NCBI GenBank assembly: GCA_028752135.1
Contig: CP082782.1
Span: forward strand, 682,001 to 746,000
DNA: 64,000 bases
Source of the DNA: Ehrlichia sp028752135
GTDB lineage: Bacteria > Pseudomonadota > Alphaproteobacteria > Rickettsiales > Anaplasmataceae
Direction of reading: 5' to 3'
In this document: piece after piece, positions 18,617-27,360 of the stretch
Position numbering within the stretch: position 1 is the first letter of the stretch
How the letters are laid out: each line of letters opens with the position of its first letter
Translations under genes and position numbers: made by a program
The notes under the pieces: model-generated
Seen by the model: the letters and a program-made list of their open reading frames with translations, nothing else
What the model was told of the DNA's origin: nothing
The model's database searches: none

Positions 18617-19505
18617 ATAAAAAATAGCAAAAAAAAATAGCACTTGTAGTGTCGATAGTTTCTGTGTCTGTGTTTTTTGCATGTGGAATGGCAGCAATAT
18701 ATTCTAATGACTTCATGAAACTGGTTGTAGATCATCTACCAACGTTTATATCAATAATAGCTACATTGTTTGTTGTAGGTGTTATAAGTTTCTTTATAAG
18801 TGATCTTTATTTGGGTTATCTAAAATACAACTTAAAAAAGTCAGATGTGTAAGAAATTTGAAGTTAAAGCATATAACAGGTCTTACAAATGAAGTAATAA
18901 CAGAACTAAATAATTTTTCTAAAGCATTCGAGGCGCAACAAAGTAAATTTGATGATTTGATTAATTGTGACGATCCTTTTATTGATCAAAAATTAAAAGA
19001 CATACTATTCGAGTTGAAGAATTTATACAAGTATTCTTTTGATATTTGTAAGCATATGTCCCGGAATTTGATAGGTTATACAATAAGACAACGTATAGAC
19101 ATTTTTAGAATTGACGATTTCTTAAATGCCTTTGATCAAAAATTGGAATGGATAAATGATATCATGGTAGATTCAGCTGCAAAATTGTCAAGTAATTATG
19201 GTAAAATCTGTGGAGTTCTAAGAAAAATAGATGATAGAATTATGGAACTAAAAGCACACCCTGAGGCACAAGAAGTTGCTGCTAAATTGAAACGTTGTAT
19301 AGATTCTGCAGAACTTGATTTGTGTGGAGAAAAATTAAATCCTCTGATGTCGGATTGTATGACTGAGGTTGATCTATTAAGGGATTATGCATTGAAGATA
19401 CAGGATCTTATCAAAAAGATTACAGCGCAAGAAAATCCTCAAAGTGTTAGTAGCGAGCCTGATGTTGTTTCTTGTAGTGAAAAAAGTAGTGAAAAATCAA
19501 TATAA
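18617..19505 (+). pseudogene. Family A gene that lost its start codon and frame
   Basis: Aligned with the gene at 17293, the start codon position reads ATA (18617-18619) instead of ATG. A run of nine A (18629-18637) then shifts the frame. The membrane part is open at 18649-18852 (second segment PTFISIIATLFVVGVISFFI). A further shift at the six-A run 18834-18839 is needed to enter the coil (18858-19505; ITGLTNEVITEL … LRDYALKIQDLI … SVSSEPDVVSC). Three lesions, all but one in A runs. An internal start could still yield the soluble coil of about 215 residues. Confidence 0.78.
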
Positions 19506-19620
19506 TAATAGCTGTCACTAGTATTGTATTGTGTGATTGTAGTGTATGATGTTATAATTTTTTATTATTTATCACTATAGTTAAGTCCAATAAGGTATAA
19601 AGCTTGAATCTAAATAGTTA

Positions 19621-19700
19621 GAATTCTTTGCCTTTGAAAATTAATAAATTACTCAAATTATTAAGAGGATGAGATAAACAGTGTTGAATTTTAGTTCTTT
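19621..19700 (+). repeat. Conserved family A upstream block, copy 12 (shortened)
   Basis: CTTTGAAAATTAATAAATTA, CTCAAATTATTAAGAGGATG, then a direct jump to TTTTAGTTCTTT. The usual 100-150 bp between block and start is deleted here; only 33 bp separate the block from ATG 19734, and the usual TATAAT region is gone. Confidence 0.65.
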
Positions 19701-19733
19701 AGTAAGGAAATTAGTATATTAAGTATATTGTTT

Positions 19734-20537
19734 ATGAAGGATAGGAAAAAAATAGCAGGCATAGTGGTGTTAGCTTTAGCAATAATCTATATTATAGTAA
19801 TGTTATATTGTGAAAAAGTTTTTAAGTTAAGTATTAATAATGTAAAATGTATTGTAATATCTTGTGCTGTATTCATAATGAGTACTGCGTTTTTACTTTT
19901 AGTTTTTTGTTATCTAGACCAATTAAGATTGAAAGAAATCCAGTTAAAAAGGGATAGTTTATTGAAGAAAGCAGAGCATTGTATGGATGAAATACAAGAA
20001 ACAAAGCAGTCTTTGCTTAAAATATTACAAGAAAAAATCTGTTTTCTTAAGAACGCTATTGATCAAGAACATTTTTTTAAGAACCTTCTTGGTGAAAGAA
20101 TAAATCTAAATATATTGTATCGCGATTACAAAATAAAGTTAGAGGAGTATTGCGGTATTATTGAGAAGAATTACAAATTTTTTGTAGAGTGTGTAGAAGA
20201 AATTAATAAAGATTGTTCAAGTAAGATATTTGATCAAGATAGAGTTACTGAAAGAAATAGAATACTACAAGAGTTGAATAAACATATAGCAAATAAGAGT
20301 AGGTATGTTAATGTATTAGCAATGACAATAAAAGTACCCTTAGAAGAAAGAGCATATGAGCATCAAGATTTGATGAATTGTTTGGATTGTACTGAAGTTG
20401 ATTTACACTCTAAAGATTTGATTGATTTGATGGAAGAACAGACTATAAATATTAAAGAATTACATGATTGTATGCAAGGGAAGGCTATTTCAAATAGAGT
20501 AGCATCGATAAAAGCAGAGTCTAGAGCTGTTAGTTAA
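19734..20537 (+). CDS. Family A membrane-hairpin coiled-coil protein with shortened promoter region
   Basis: 267 residues from ATG 19734 (MKDRKKIAGIVVL); an in-frame TTG at 19728 is less likely. Membrane segments at about 6-23 and 38-58, loop CEKVFKLSINNVK. The coil is diverged: KQSLLKILQEKI near 92, a polar centre, and LHDCMQGKAIS near 245. The PDLK motif is missing. The upstream deletion leaves no good -10, so the gene may be silent or read from the previous unit. Confidence 0.8.
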   Translation: MKDRKKIAGIVVLALAIIYIIVMLYCEKVFKLSINNVKCIVISCAVFIMSTAFLLLVFCYLDQLRLKEIQLKRDSLLKKAEHCMDEIQETKQSLLKILQEKICFLKNAIDQEHFFKNLLGERINLNILYRDYKIKLEEYCGIIEKNYKFFVECVEEINKDCSSKIFDQDRVTERNRILQELNKHIANKSRYVNVLAMTIKVPLEERAYEHQDLMNCLDCTEVDLHSKDLIDLMEEQTINIKELHDCMQGKAISNRVASIKAESRAVS

Positions 20538-20659
20538 CCCTATTGTTATTCCTTGTCAAAGTCCTCAAATGATAAATAGTATTTTACTAATGTTTATGTA
20601 ATTAAAAGCAAATGTGAACTTTATAAACAGATAATAAAACTATAAATATTATATATAAG

Positions 20660-20750
20660 ATTTTTTGCATTCAAGATGTCAATAAATTCCTCAAGTTATT
20701 AGAGCAATTGCATAGATTATGGTATTACAAATGCTATGCTTTAGTTGTTT
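20660..20750 (+). repeat. Conserved family A upstream block, copy 13
   Basis: GATGTCAATAAATTCCTCAA, GTTATTAGAGCAATTGCATA, GGTATTACAAATGCTATGCT. The gap 20538-20900 also has an extended -10-like TGATAAAAT at 20866-20874. Confidence 0.65.
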
Positions 20751-20900
20751 TTTATAAGTTCTGTGTTTAAAGTTTCTTAAGAAAGATAATGATATATTAA
20801 AATACTAATAGATATTTTACTAATTATTACAAATGTTAATATTTGTTTATTTTTTATTAAATATGTGATAAAATTAGTAAAATAATTAATATATATGCTT

Positions 20901-22037
20901 ATGAAATATAATAGAACATTAAATAATAAAATGATAATACCTGCAATAGTTGTACTAGCTATAACAGCTAGCTATATAATAACTGTATTAACGATAATAT
21001 TATGTTCTGAGAAAGTTATCGAATTTAATTACATTAATTTTAGAAATATTATTTTAGTTTCTTATATATTTCTCTTTATAAGTACTGTATTACTAATTTT
21101 AGGAAAAATTCATGAATCTCTTAAGAAAAAACTAGATAGTGAACAAAAGCAAGATAGTAAAAACGTTAATATAAAAGAAACAGAAGTTGATGAACAGCAT
21201 ATACAACTAAATGGTGATAATATACAGTCTACAGAAGAACTTGTACCAGCATCTTCTAGTGACATACAATCAAGTTGTGATGATATAAAAGAAGAACCAG
21301 CATCTAAGGAATACCAACTACCTGAACAAATGCAACTAGTAAATAGCTTTAGTTCATTTGATTGTGATGAATTAAGTAGTGATTTAGAAAGAATCATAAG
21401 TTCCAAGGTTGGGATCTTACAAAGAATGAAATGTTGTGAGAGTGAAGTAGAGGTATGTAAGCAGTGTATTTATAAAGAAATGGATAAAAAGCAAAGAATT
21501 ATTGATTCCTTACTTGAGAAATTTGATAGCAATTCAAATTTAAAAGAACTACTGAAAAACTGCCAAGACTTATATAAGGATTATTGTGACGTTCGGAAAA
21601 AGTATTACGAAAGTTATATAACACATATGAAGGAAAGTACTACTTGTTGTACTGAGCATATTAGTGAATTTAATAGTAGAAGTTTTGATGAGAAGTATAA
21701 TAGTCAACTTAAGGTAATATGTAATCTACGTGATCAGAGTCACGAAATTTACGAGAAATTGCAAAATGCAGGAGATCAGTTGAGAAATGCTCTAAAGAGT
21801 AAAAATGTGACACAAAGTATTATTGATCAATGGGAAGAGTATGCAAATTATGGTTATTTTACATCATGCAATTTTACTTTAAATAATAAATTTATATCTG
21901 AGGATATTTGTATTAAAAAATTATCGAATCTTGTATCACAAGAAAAAGATATAATAAAAAAACAACAATCAGTTAAAAATGTTACATTTATTGCTGATGT
22001 TATTAATCAAAATGCTACTCAAAGTGTAAGTGTATGA
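20901..22037 (+). CDS. Family A membrane-hairpin coiled-coil protein
   Basis: 378 residues from ATG 20901 (MKYNRTLNNKM); an ATG two codons upstream (20895) is equally possible. Membrane segments at about 11-35 and 45-66 around EKVIEFNYIN, then a polar acidic linker (about 70-145). The module is canonical: CKQCIYKEMDKKQRII near 188, NSNLKELLKNCQDLYKDY near 212, LSNLVSQEKDII near 347. This copy gives the clearest view of the family consensus and was used to interpret the broken genes. Confidence 0.87.
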   Translation: MKYNRTLNNKMIIPAIVVLAITASYIITVLTIILCSEKVIEFNYINFRNIILVSYIFLFISTVLLILGKIHESLKKKLDSEQKQDSKNVNIKETEVDEQHIQLNGDNIQSTEELVPASSSDIQSSCDDIKEEPASKEYQLPEQMQLVNSFSSFDCDELSSDLERIISSKVGILQRMKCCESEVEVCKQCIYKEMDKKQRIIDSLLEKFDSNSNLKELLKNCQDLYKDYCDVRKKYYESYITHMKESTTCCTEHISEFNSRSFDEKYNSQLKVICNLRDQSHEIYEKLQNAGDQLRNALKSKNVTQSIIDQWEEYANYGYFTSCNFTLNNKFISEDICIKKLSNLVSQEKDIIKKQQSVKNVTFIADVINQNATQSVSV

Positions 22038-22140
22038 TACATTAGTATAATAGTTGTTTTCTATCTGTATTATATAAACTTTAGTATTTAATTGAAAGAG
22101 TGATTTTATTGTATACTTATCAAGTATATCTTTTAAGGTT

Positions 22141-22220
22141 ATGATTTTAATCTTTAAAGGTCGATAAGTTTCTTAATATTGCTAAAGTGGTTACATAAAG
22201 TTCTAATATTAAGGATGTTT
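22141..22220 (+). repeat. Conserved family A upstream block, copy 14
   Basis: CTTTAAAGGTCGATAAGTTT, ATTGCTAAAGTGGTTACATA, then AAGTTCTAATATTAAGG. The rest of 22038-22379 is AT-rich apart from the promoter at 22335. Confidence 0.6.
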
Positions 22221-22334
22221 TTTATTGTTATATATTAAGCTTATTAAAAAATATATAAAAGTACTAATAAATATTAAATAATATTTGTATAATTATTTAA
22301 TATATTAAATTTATTCATTTTTTGTGTCAATCTG

Positions 22335-22343
22335 TGATACACT
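22335..22343 (+). promoter_or_regulatory. Extended -10-like element TGATACACT
   Basis: Same TGATACACT as at 1628-1636, here 36 bp before ATG 22380. It is the variant of TGATATAAT used before two family A genes. Confidence 0.45.
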
Positions 22344-22379
22344 TATTAATAAAATAATTAATATATTTGTGTGTAATTT

Positions 22380-24401
22380 ATGAAATTTGATAAAAACTTA
22401 TTAAAATATAACCCAAACTTATTGAATGGAATAATAATAGCTGCATTAGTTATCCTATTTATCTATTTGCCAGTAGCAATGGTATTGTATTTTACAAGAC
22501 TTCTTGAATTTAATAAGAAGAGTTTTATACCTATTATGGTATTTTTTGTATTACTCATTATAATTACTTATTTGTTGTTTTTCTGGGAGGACTGTAATAA
22601 ATCTCTTGAAAAAGAAGATGGTAAGAAGGAACAGGATAGTGTTAAAGATATTGTAGAGGAATCAGAAGTTCATATGCAGCCTAATAGTCTAATACAGGGT
22701 CAAGATGGTACGCAATCAGATAGTCAAGATAGTAGTCATACACAAGATAAAGAAGAAGTTGCTGTATTACCAGTTCATAATATGAAAGAAGGAACTGATA
22801 GTAAGGTACATGCGAAACAACAATCTAAGCATAGTACCCAGTATACTTCAGTTAGTAAGTTACAAGAATTCAAAAGTAAAAGTGATCGTTTGAAGTCTGA
22901 GTTAGGTATATGTGTGGGTGGTTTGGAAGAATTGAAGGAAAATATTATTGAAGTATTAATAAAACAAAGAACTAGTGTTAATGATATAACACGAAAGATA
23001 AAAGAATGTGATAATGAAAAAGAGGATGGAAATCTGAGTAAACAGATTGTAGAATTGGAAAAATTAGTAATAGAGCATAATGCTTGCTTGGTAGAATTTA
23101 TTGAATTAGTGCAGAGTAACATAGAATCTGAAGTTAAGTTTCTGGAAAATTCCCGTAGTATCGGGAGTTTAGAATTATTCAATAATAGTGTTCCTGAATG
23201 TACAGGTAAATATATTGCAAAAGAAGAGGAAATATTTGCTAAATTAGAACAAAAAGAACATCAAAAAGAAGTAGTTGAAAAACAGATTAAGGATTTTCTG
23301 ATATCAGAAAACCCGGATATATCCTGTAAATTTGAAATTTATATGAGTGATAATGATAGGATAAAAAAGTATTTAAAGGCATGGGTTGACAAGGGTATAA
23401 AATGTGATCTTAAGATGGATGTATTGATGCAGAATATATACAATGAAATTGGTGCTATTCTTGCAATTAATAATCAATTGCCTATAAATGTACCATGTGT
23501 TTGTTATCGAGGTTATAGAAAGATATTGATCAAGCTTATAGAAAAAGTGAACAGTCAACAGCAAGAATCTTGCCCAACATTTGATCAAGATTGTCAAGAA
23601 GATAGCGTCCAGTCAAGTTGTGATGAAGAATTAACATCTGAAAGATCCTATGTACCTCAAGAGAAAAAAATAGTATTTGATCCTTATCAGTTCGTTTCTG
23701 ATGTAGAAAGATTAGATGATTGTAAGAAGGAGATATTGATAAAAATAGAAGTTTGTGAGAATGATATAGAAAGATATAAGCAGTGTCTTTATAAAGAATT
23801 AGATGAAAAAGAAGAGATTATTGATTACTTGCTTAAGGAATGTAATAATTTTCCAAATTTAAAAAGGTTGATGAAAAAATGCCAAGGCTTATACAAGGAT
23901 TATTACAAATCTAGAAAAGAGTATTACGAATGTTGTATAAAATATATGGAAGAGACAAAGAATCATTATTTAAAGGGTAGTGAATCTAGTAATGATAACT
24001 TTAGTGAAGAATCTAAAAATCAATCTATCATAATAAATATGCTATATGATATGGGTAATAAACATTACAGAAAATTAAGTTGTGCAATCCGTCAACTTAG
24101 TAGTGCTTTGGAAACTAAAGGTGTAACACAACCTGTGATTGATCAGTTAGAAAAATATAAAAATTATGTTGATGTTATATTGTATAGTAATAACTTAAGT
24201 AATCAGCTTTTATTGCAGAGTAATTATATTCAGGAATTAAAAGATTGTGTATTAGAAAGAAGGAGTATTCTAGATGAACAAAGAAGGCTAAGGAATGCTA
24301 ATGCAGCTCCAACTCCAACTCTGATTAATATTAACCCTATACCTGTTACTGCTGTTCAAGATATAAGCAGGATAAAGAGTAAGAAGATGTTTTTCAGATA
24401 A
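22380..24401 (+). CDS. Double-module family A membrane-hairpin coiled-coil protein
   Basis: 673 residues, about twice the usual size. Membrane segments at about 18-39 and 48-66 flank RLLEFNKKS. A polar Ser/Gln/Asp linker (about 75-155) follows. The first helical module (about 160-400) is diverged. The second (about 440-655) is close to the gene at 20901: CKQCLYKELDEKEEII-like near 460, FPNLKRLMKKCQGLYKDY near 490, LKDCVLERRSIL near 620. It ends in a Pro/Thr/Asn-rich tail. Best explained by fusion or internal duplication. Confidence 0.87.
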   Translation: MKFDKNLLKYNPNLLNGIIIAALVILFIYLPVAMVLYFTRLLEFNKKSFIPIMVFFVLLIIITYLLFFWEDCNKSLEKEDGKKEQDSVKDIVEESEVHMQPNSLIQGQDGTQSDSQDSSHTQDKEEVAVLPVHNMKEGTDSKVHAKQQSKHSTQYTSVSKLQEFKSKSDRLKSELGICVGGLEELKENIIEVLIKQRTSVNDITRKIKECDNEKEDGNLSKQIVELEKLVIEHNACLVEFIELVQSNIESEVKFLENSRSIGSLELFNNSVPECTGKYIAKEEEIFAKLEQKEHQKEVVEKQIKDFLISENPDISCKFEIYMSDNDRIKKYLKAWVDKGIKCDLKMDVLMQNIYNEIGAILAINNQLPINVPCVCYRGYRKILIKLIEKVNSQQQESCPTFDQDCQEDSVQSSCDEELTSERSYVPQEKKIVFDPYQFVSDVERLDDCKKEILIKIEVCENDIERYKQCLYKELDEKEEIIDYLLKECNNFPNLKRLMKKCQGLYKDYYKSRKEYYECCIKYMEETKNHYLKGSESSNDNFSEESKNQSIIINMLYDMGNKHYRKLSCAIRQLSSALETKGVTQPVIDQLEKYKNYVDVILYSNNLSNQLLLQSNYIQELKDCVLERRSILDEQRRLRNANAAPTPTLININPIPVTAVQDISRIKSKKMFFR

Positions 24402-24696
24402 TGGTTTTGATCTTCTGTCTTGTGCGTTTATATTAAGCAATGAAAAGTTGTTACAAATAGCAAGGGAATACTAAAGGCAAGTAACTTTTGTTATTCAAGG
24501 TACTCATATATAATAAGCATTGTGATATATAACACTAACTGTATTGTATGATTATAGTAATCTTATAGTTATTTTTTGTGTAATTAAAAATAAATATTTT
24601 TTTGATGATAAAGATTGTAGTAAGGTAATAAAGTTACATTCAGTAATGAGTATGTATTACCAAAAGTCTAAAGTTTTTATTATATAAAAAATAGTT

Positions 24697-24780
24697 GAAA
24701 TTTCTTATCTTTGATAATTAATAATTTTTTCAGAGTGTTAGATCACATAAAGATTCTAGTGTTGTATTTTTAGTTTTTTA
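24697..24780 (+). repeat. Conserved family A upstream block, copy 15
   Basis: Diverged copy (CTTTGATAATTAATAATTTT, TTCAGAGTGTTAGATCACAT, AAAGATTCTAGTGTTGTA). The 490-bp gap 24402-24891 also has a downstream-type block at 24538-24590 (TTGTATGATTATAGTAATCT) and TATAAT at 24856-24861. Confidence 0.5.
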
Positions 24781-24891
24781 TAAATAAATATTAACAAATA
24801 TTTTTAGTATTAATTTTTTTTATTAAAGATGATTTATTTTTTAAGATAATGTGTTTATAATATAGATTATAAATTAACTATTATAAGTATC

Positions 24892-26937
24892 ATGAAATCT
24901 GTTGAACCTAATAAATCGATGTTAAATATATCACATACTATGAGTGAAGTGTTAATAATAGCAGCTATATTAACATTTATTGCACTTGCTGTAGTATCAT
25001 CTTGTAAACGCCTAAATGCAGGTCATATTACAGGAATTGTGATTTTAGCTTCTATGTTATCTTTTATTACTATTGCTTTATTATTTAGGCATAGAATTTG
25101 CGAATTGTTTGTGAGGTATAATGCTGCTAAAACAGCAAAAGAGCTAGACGAGAAAAGAGCAAAAGAAGAAGAGGAAAAAGCAAAAGAAGTAAAAGAAAAA
25201 AGGCAAGAGAACTAGAAGAAAAAAGACAAGAGAACTAGAAGAAAAAAAGGCAAGAGAACTAGAAGAAAAAGAGCAAGAGAACTAGAAGAAAAAAGAGCAA
25301 GAGAACTAGAAGAAAAAAGAGCAAGAGAACTAGAAAAAGAAAGAGAAGAAGCATTAAAAAGTTTTTCAGAGCAACTTAAGTCTAATTTTAAATCAATAGT
25401 TGATAACCCATGTGATATTCCAAGTGTTATTGAGTGTATGGATGAATCTTACACTCAAAGTGAAGAAGAAGGGTATGTTTTTTTCTTTCCGCAATTTAAG
25501 GATTATTTAGATATTCTACTTAAGGAAACAGAAAGTGTTGGTTGCTGTAAAAAAATTATGGGTAGTATCAGTGGTGAGATATTTAACACTTGTTCAAGTC
25601 TGTCCGATAGAAAAAAATTAGGTCTTATAATAGGGGCGCGATTGATTATGAAAATTCCTATGTTAAGGGCTATGTATCCTAGATCAATAATAATGGATTT
25701 TAAAGATTTATCTCAGTTTTCCGTAGAAGATTACCCGCAAGAATTATATAAGGATGTAATTAAAACAATAGCGTCTAAATTAAATGATAAAGTTTATATT
25801 GCGAATAATTATAAAAAATTAAATAGTGAATTATTACGATTATCTCATATGTTGATCGAAAAGAATAAAGGTGTATTAAAGGTAAAACCTGAAGATTTAT
25901 ATAAGATGGATATGGATGATGATTCAACAAAATTGAATAACATTTTATCATGCTTAGCACGTATTGCTCGTTTGAAGTATTATTTTGTAAATGACCAAGA
26001 GAAAGAGGGAGGAGAAGATATAGAAGAAGCAGATAAATATAAAGAAATAAGAGAGAGTGCAAGCAAGGCAGATAGTATATTAGATGATTGTAAGAGCTTA
26101 GATAAAGGATATGTAAAAAATAAGATTACTATAAAGATTAATCTATCTATTATGGAAAGTTTTTATATATTTGATCCTGTGCAAGAAGATTCTGTTGCTG
26201 TAAGAAAAAAGATAGATGTGGTTTCTTCTGATATTGTTGAGAGGAAAGAGGAAGTACGATATAGTCTTTTAAATGCTGATTTACTTGAAGTTCGGAATTT
26301 AAATTGGAGTATATCAAAAAAAATAGACTATATTAACACTGCCTTAAGATCTATTGATTATCCTTTTGATAAGACAAAATACCTAATAGCCAATATTCAG
26401 AAGTTAGGGGATGAACGTTATTACATGATTTTATTATTTAATAAATCATTGGGAACATTACTATCCGCGCATAAAAAGTATAGTAAGTCTGTGTCATCAT
26501 ATTATTTATATTGTTTTTGCAACACCCATAATTACTTTAATTCTGAAAACGTATTAGAAGAAGATAAATTTTATAAAGAACGTGCAGAAATGCGTAAAAA
26601 GAGGAATAAGGATATTGATAACATAAATAAGTTATATAATGACTTTAATAAAAGGTTAACTGATTTTTTAGATACACTAGAGCCATTTTTCAAGAAAGGT
26701 AAGGAAAATAAAGGTATTATATCTAAATATATTACTGAATTGAGAGAATATGCACGCGAAGAATCCTTATGCTACTCTAGAGTGCAAGATATGATTAGAG
26801 ATGCGGAAGAAAATTTTGTTCAATTAGAAGATTGTATGTTAAAAGAATTGAAACTTCTAAGTCAAATGCCATCAAGAAAGATAATTGGTGAGATGACTGT
26901 TAGTGAATATACTAAAATGAACACAGAAATTTCTTAA
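24892..26937 (+). pseudogene. Hairpin + KR-repeat + middle domain + coil, interrupted by one TAG
   Basis: ATG 24892 opens a hairpin protein (membrane segments about 18-37 and 44-65), then a charged stretch that stops at TAG 25213-25215. The same frame is then open to 26937. The stop lies in a 24-bp repeat (ARELEEKR in the good frame) whose copy spacings are 23, 24, 23, 24, 24. Together with a shift at its start, three single-base losses add up to one codon, so only this stretch is misread. Downstream is the middle domain also found at 7205 (FFFPQFKDYL, IKIPMLRAMYPRSI, NNYKKLNSEL) and a long coil ending LEDCMLKELKLL. Intact length would be about 680 residues. A downstream product from ATG 25438 (499 residues) is conceivable. 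Confidence 0.8.
25203..25345 (+). repeat. 24-bp tandem repeat encoding ARELEEKR, six copies with indels
   Basis: GCAAGAGAACTAGAAGAAAA recurs with the C of CAAGAG at 25204, 25227, 25251, 25274, 25298 and 25322. The 23-bp steps are one-base deletions near the A runs. The encoded octamer would extend a charged helix between membrane hairpin and middle domain. Confidence 0.85.
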
Positions 26938-27129
26938 TGTAATATAATTTTATTTTTGCTGTAATTTTTACTATAATTAAATAATGATTGATTAATGTTT
27001 AGAAATATTAATTTCATCTAGGTGAGATAATATGAATAAATGTGATTATAATAGCATTATTATGTACTGTATGGTATAAAATTTTAATTTCTTAGTTTAA
27101 ATAAGTATAGATTTCTATTATGTATAATT

Positions 27130-27200
27130 AATATTTTTACTTTAAAGATCGATAGATTGATTCAATTATTAAGAAAATTATATAATATTCTAATTCTTAA
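27130..27200 (+). repeat. Conserved family A upstream block, copy 16
   Basis: CTTTAAAGATCGATAGATTG, ATTCAATTATTAAGAAAATT, TATAATATTCTAATTCTTAA. The 423-bp gap 26938-27360 also contains TATAAT at 27325-27330, 30 bp before the start at 27361. Confidence 0.6.
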
Positions 27201-27360
27201 TCATCGAATTAATCTATCAATATACCATTCTTATTTTTCTAATTATATTAATATATTTTAATGACTGTGGTCAAAATAATAATAAATTTATTAATAATAT
27301 TTATTTTTTATAAAATATAGTTTATAATAGTAAATAGATTAATATGTTCATGTGTAATTT

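Noticed and set aside
22775..23182. Minus-strand open frame of 135 codons
   Set aside because: It lies wholly inside the coil of the 22380 gene; Ser/Leu/Phe-rich composition is the expected antisense of Glu/Lys/Asn-rich codons.
25203..25345. CRISPR-like short repeats
   Set aside because: The 24-bp units are contiguous without spacers and encode a charged helix octamer, so they are a coding microsatellite.
25775..26062. Minus-strand Leu/Tyr-rich frame of 95 codons
   Set aside because: Antisense of the middle domain and coil; low-complexity hydrophobic product typical of shadow frames.
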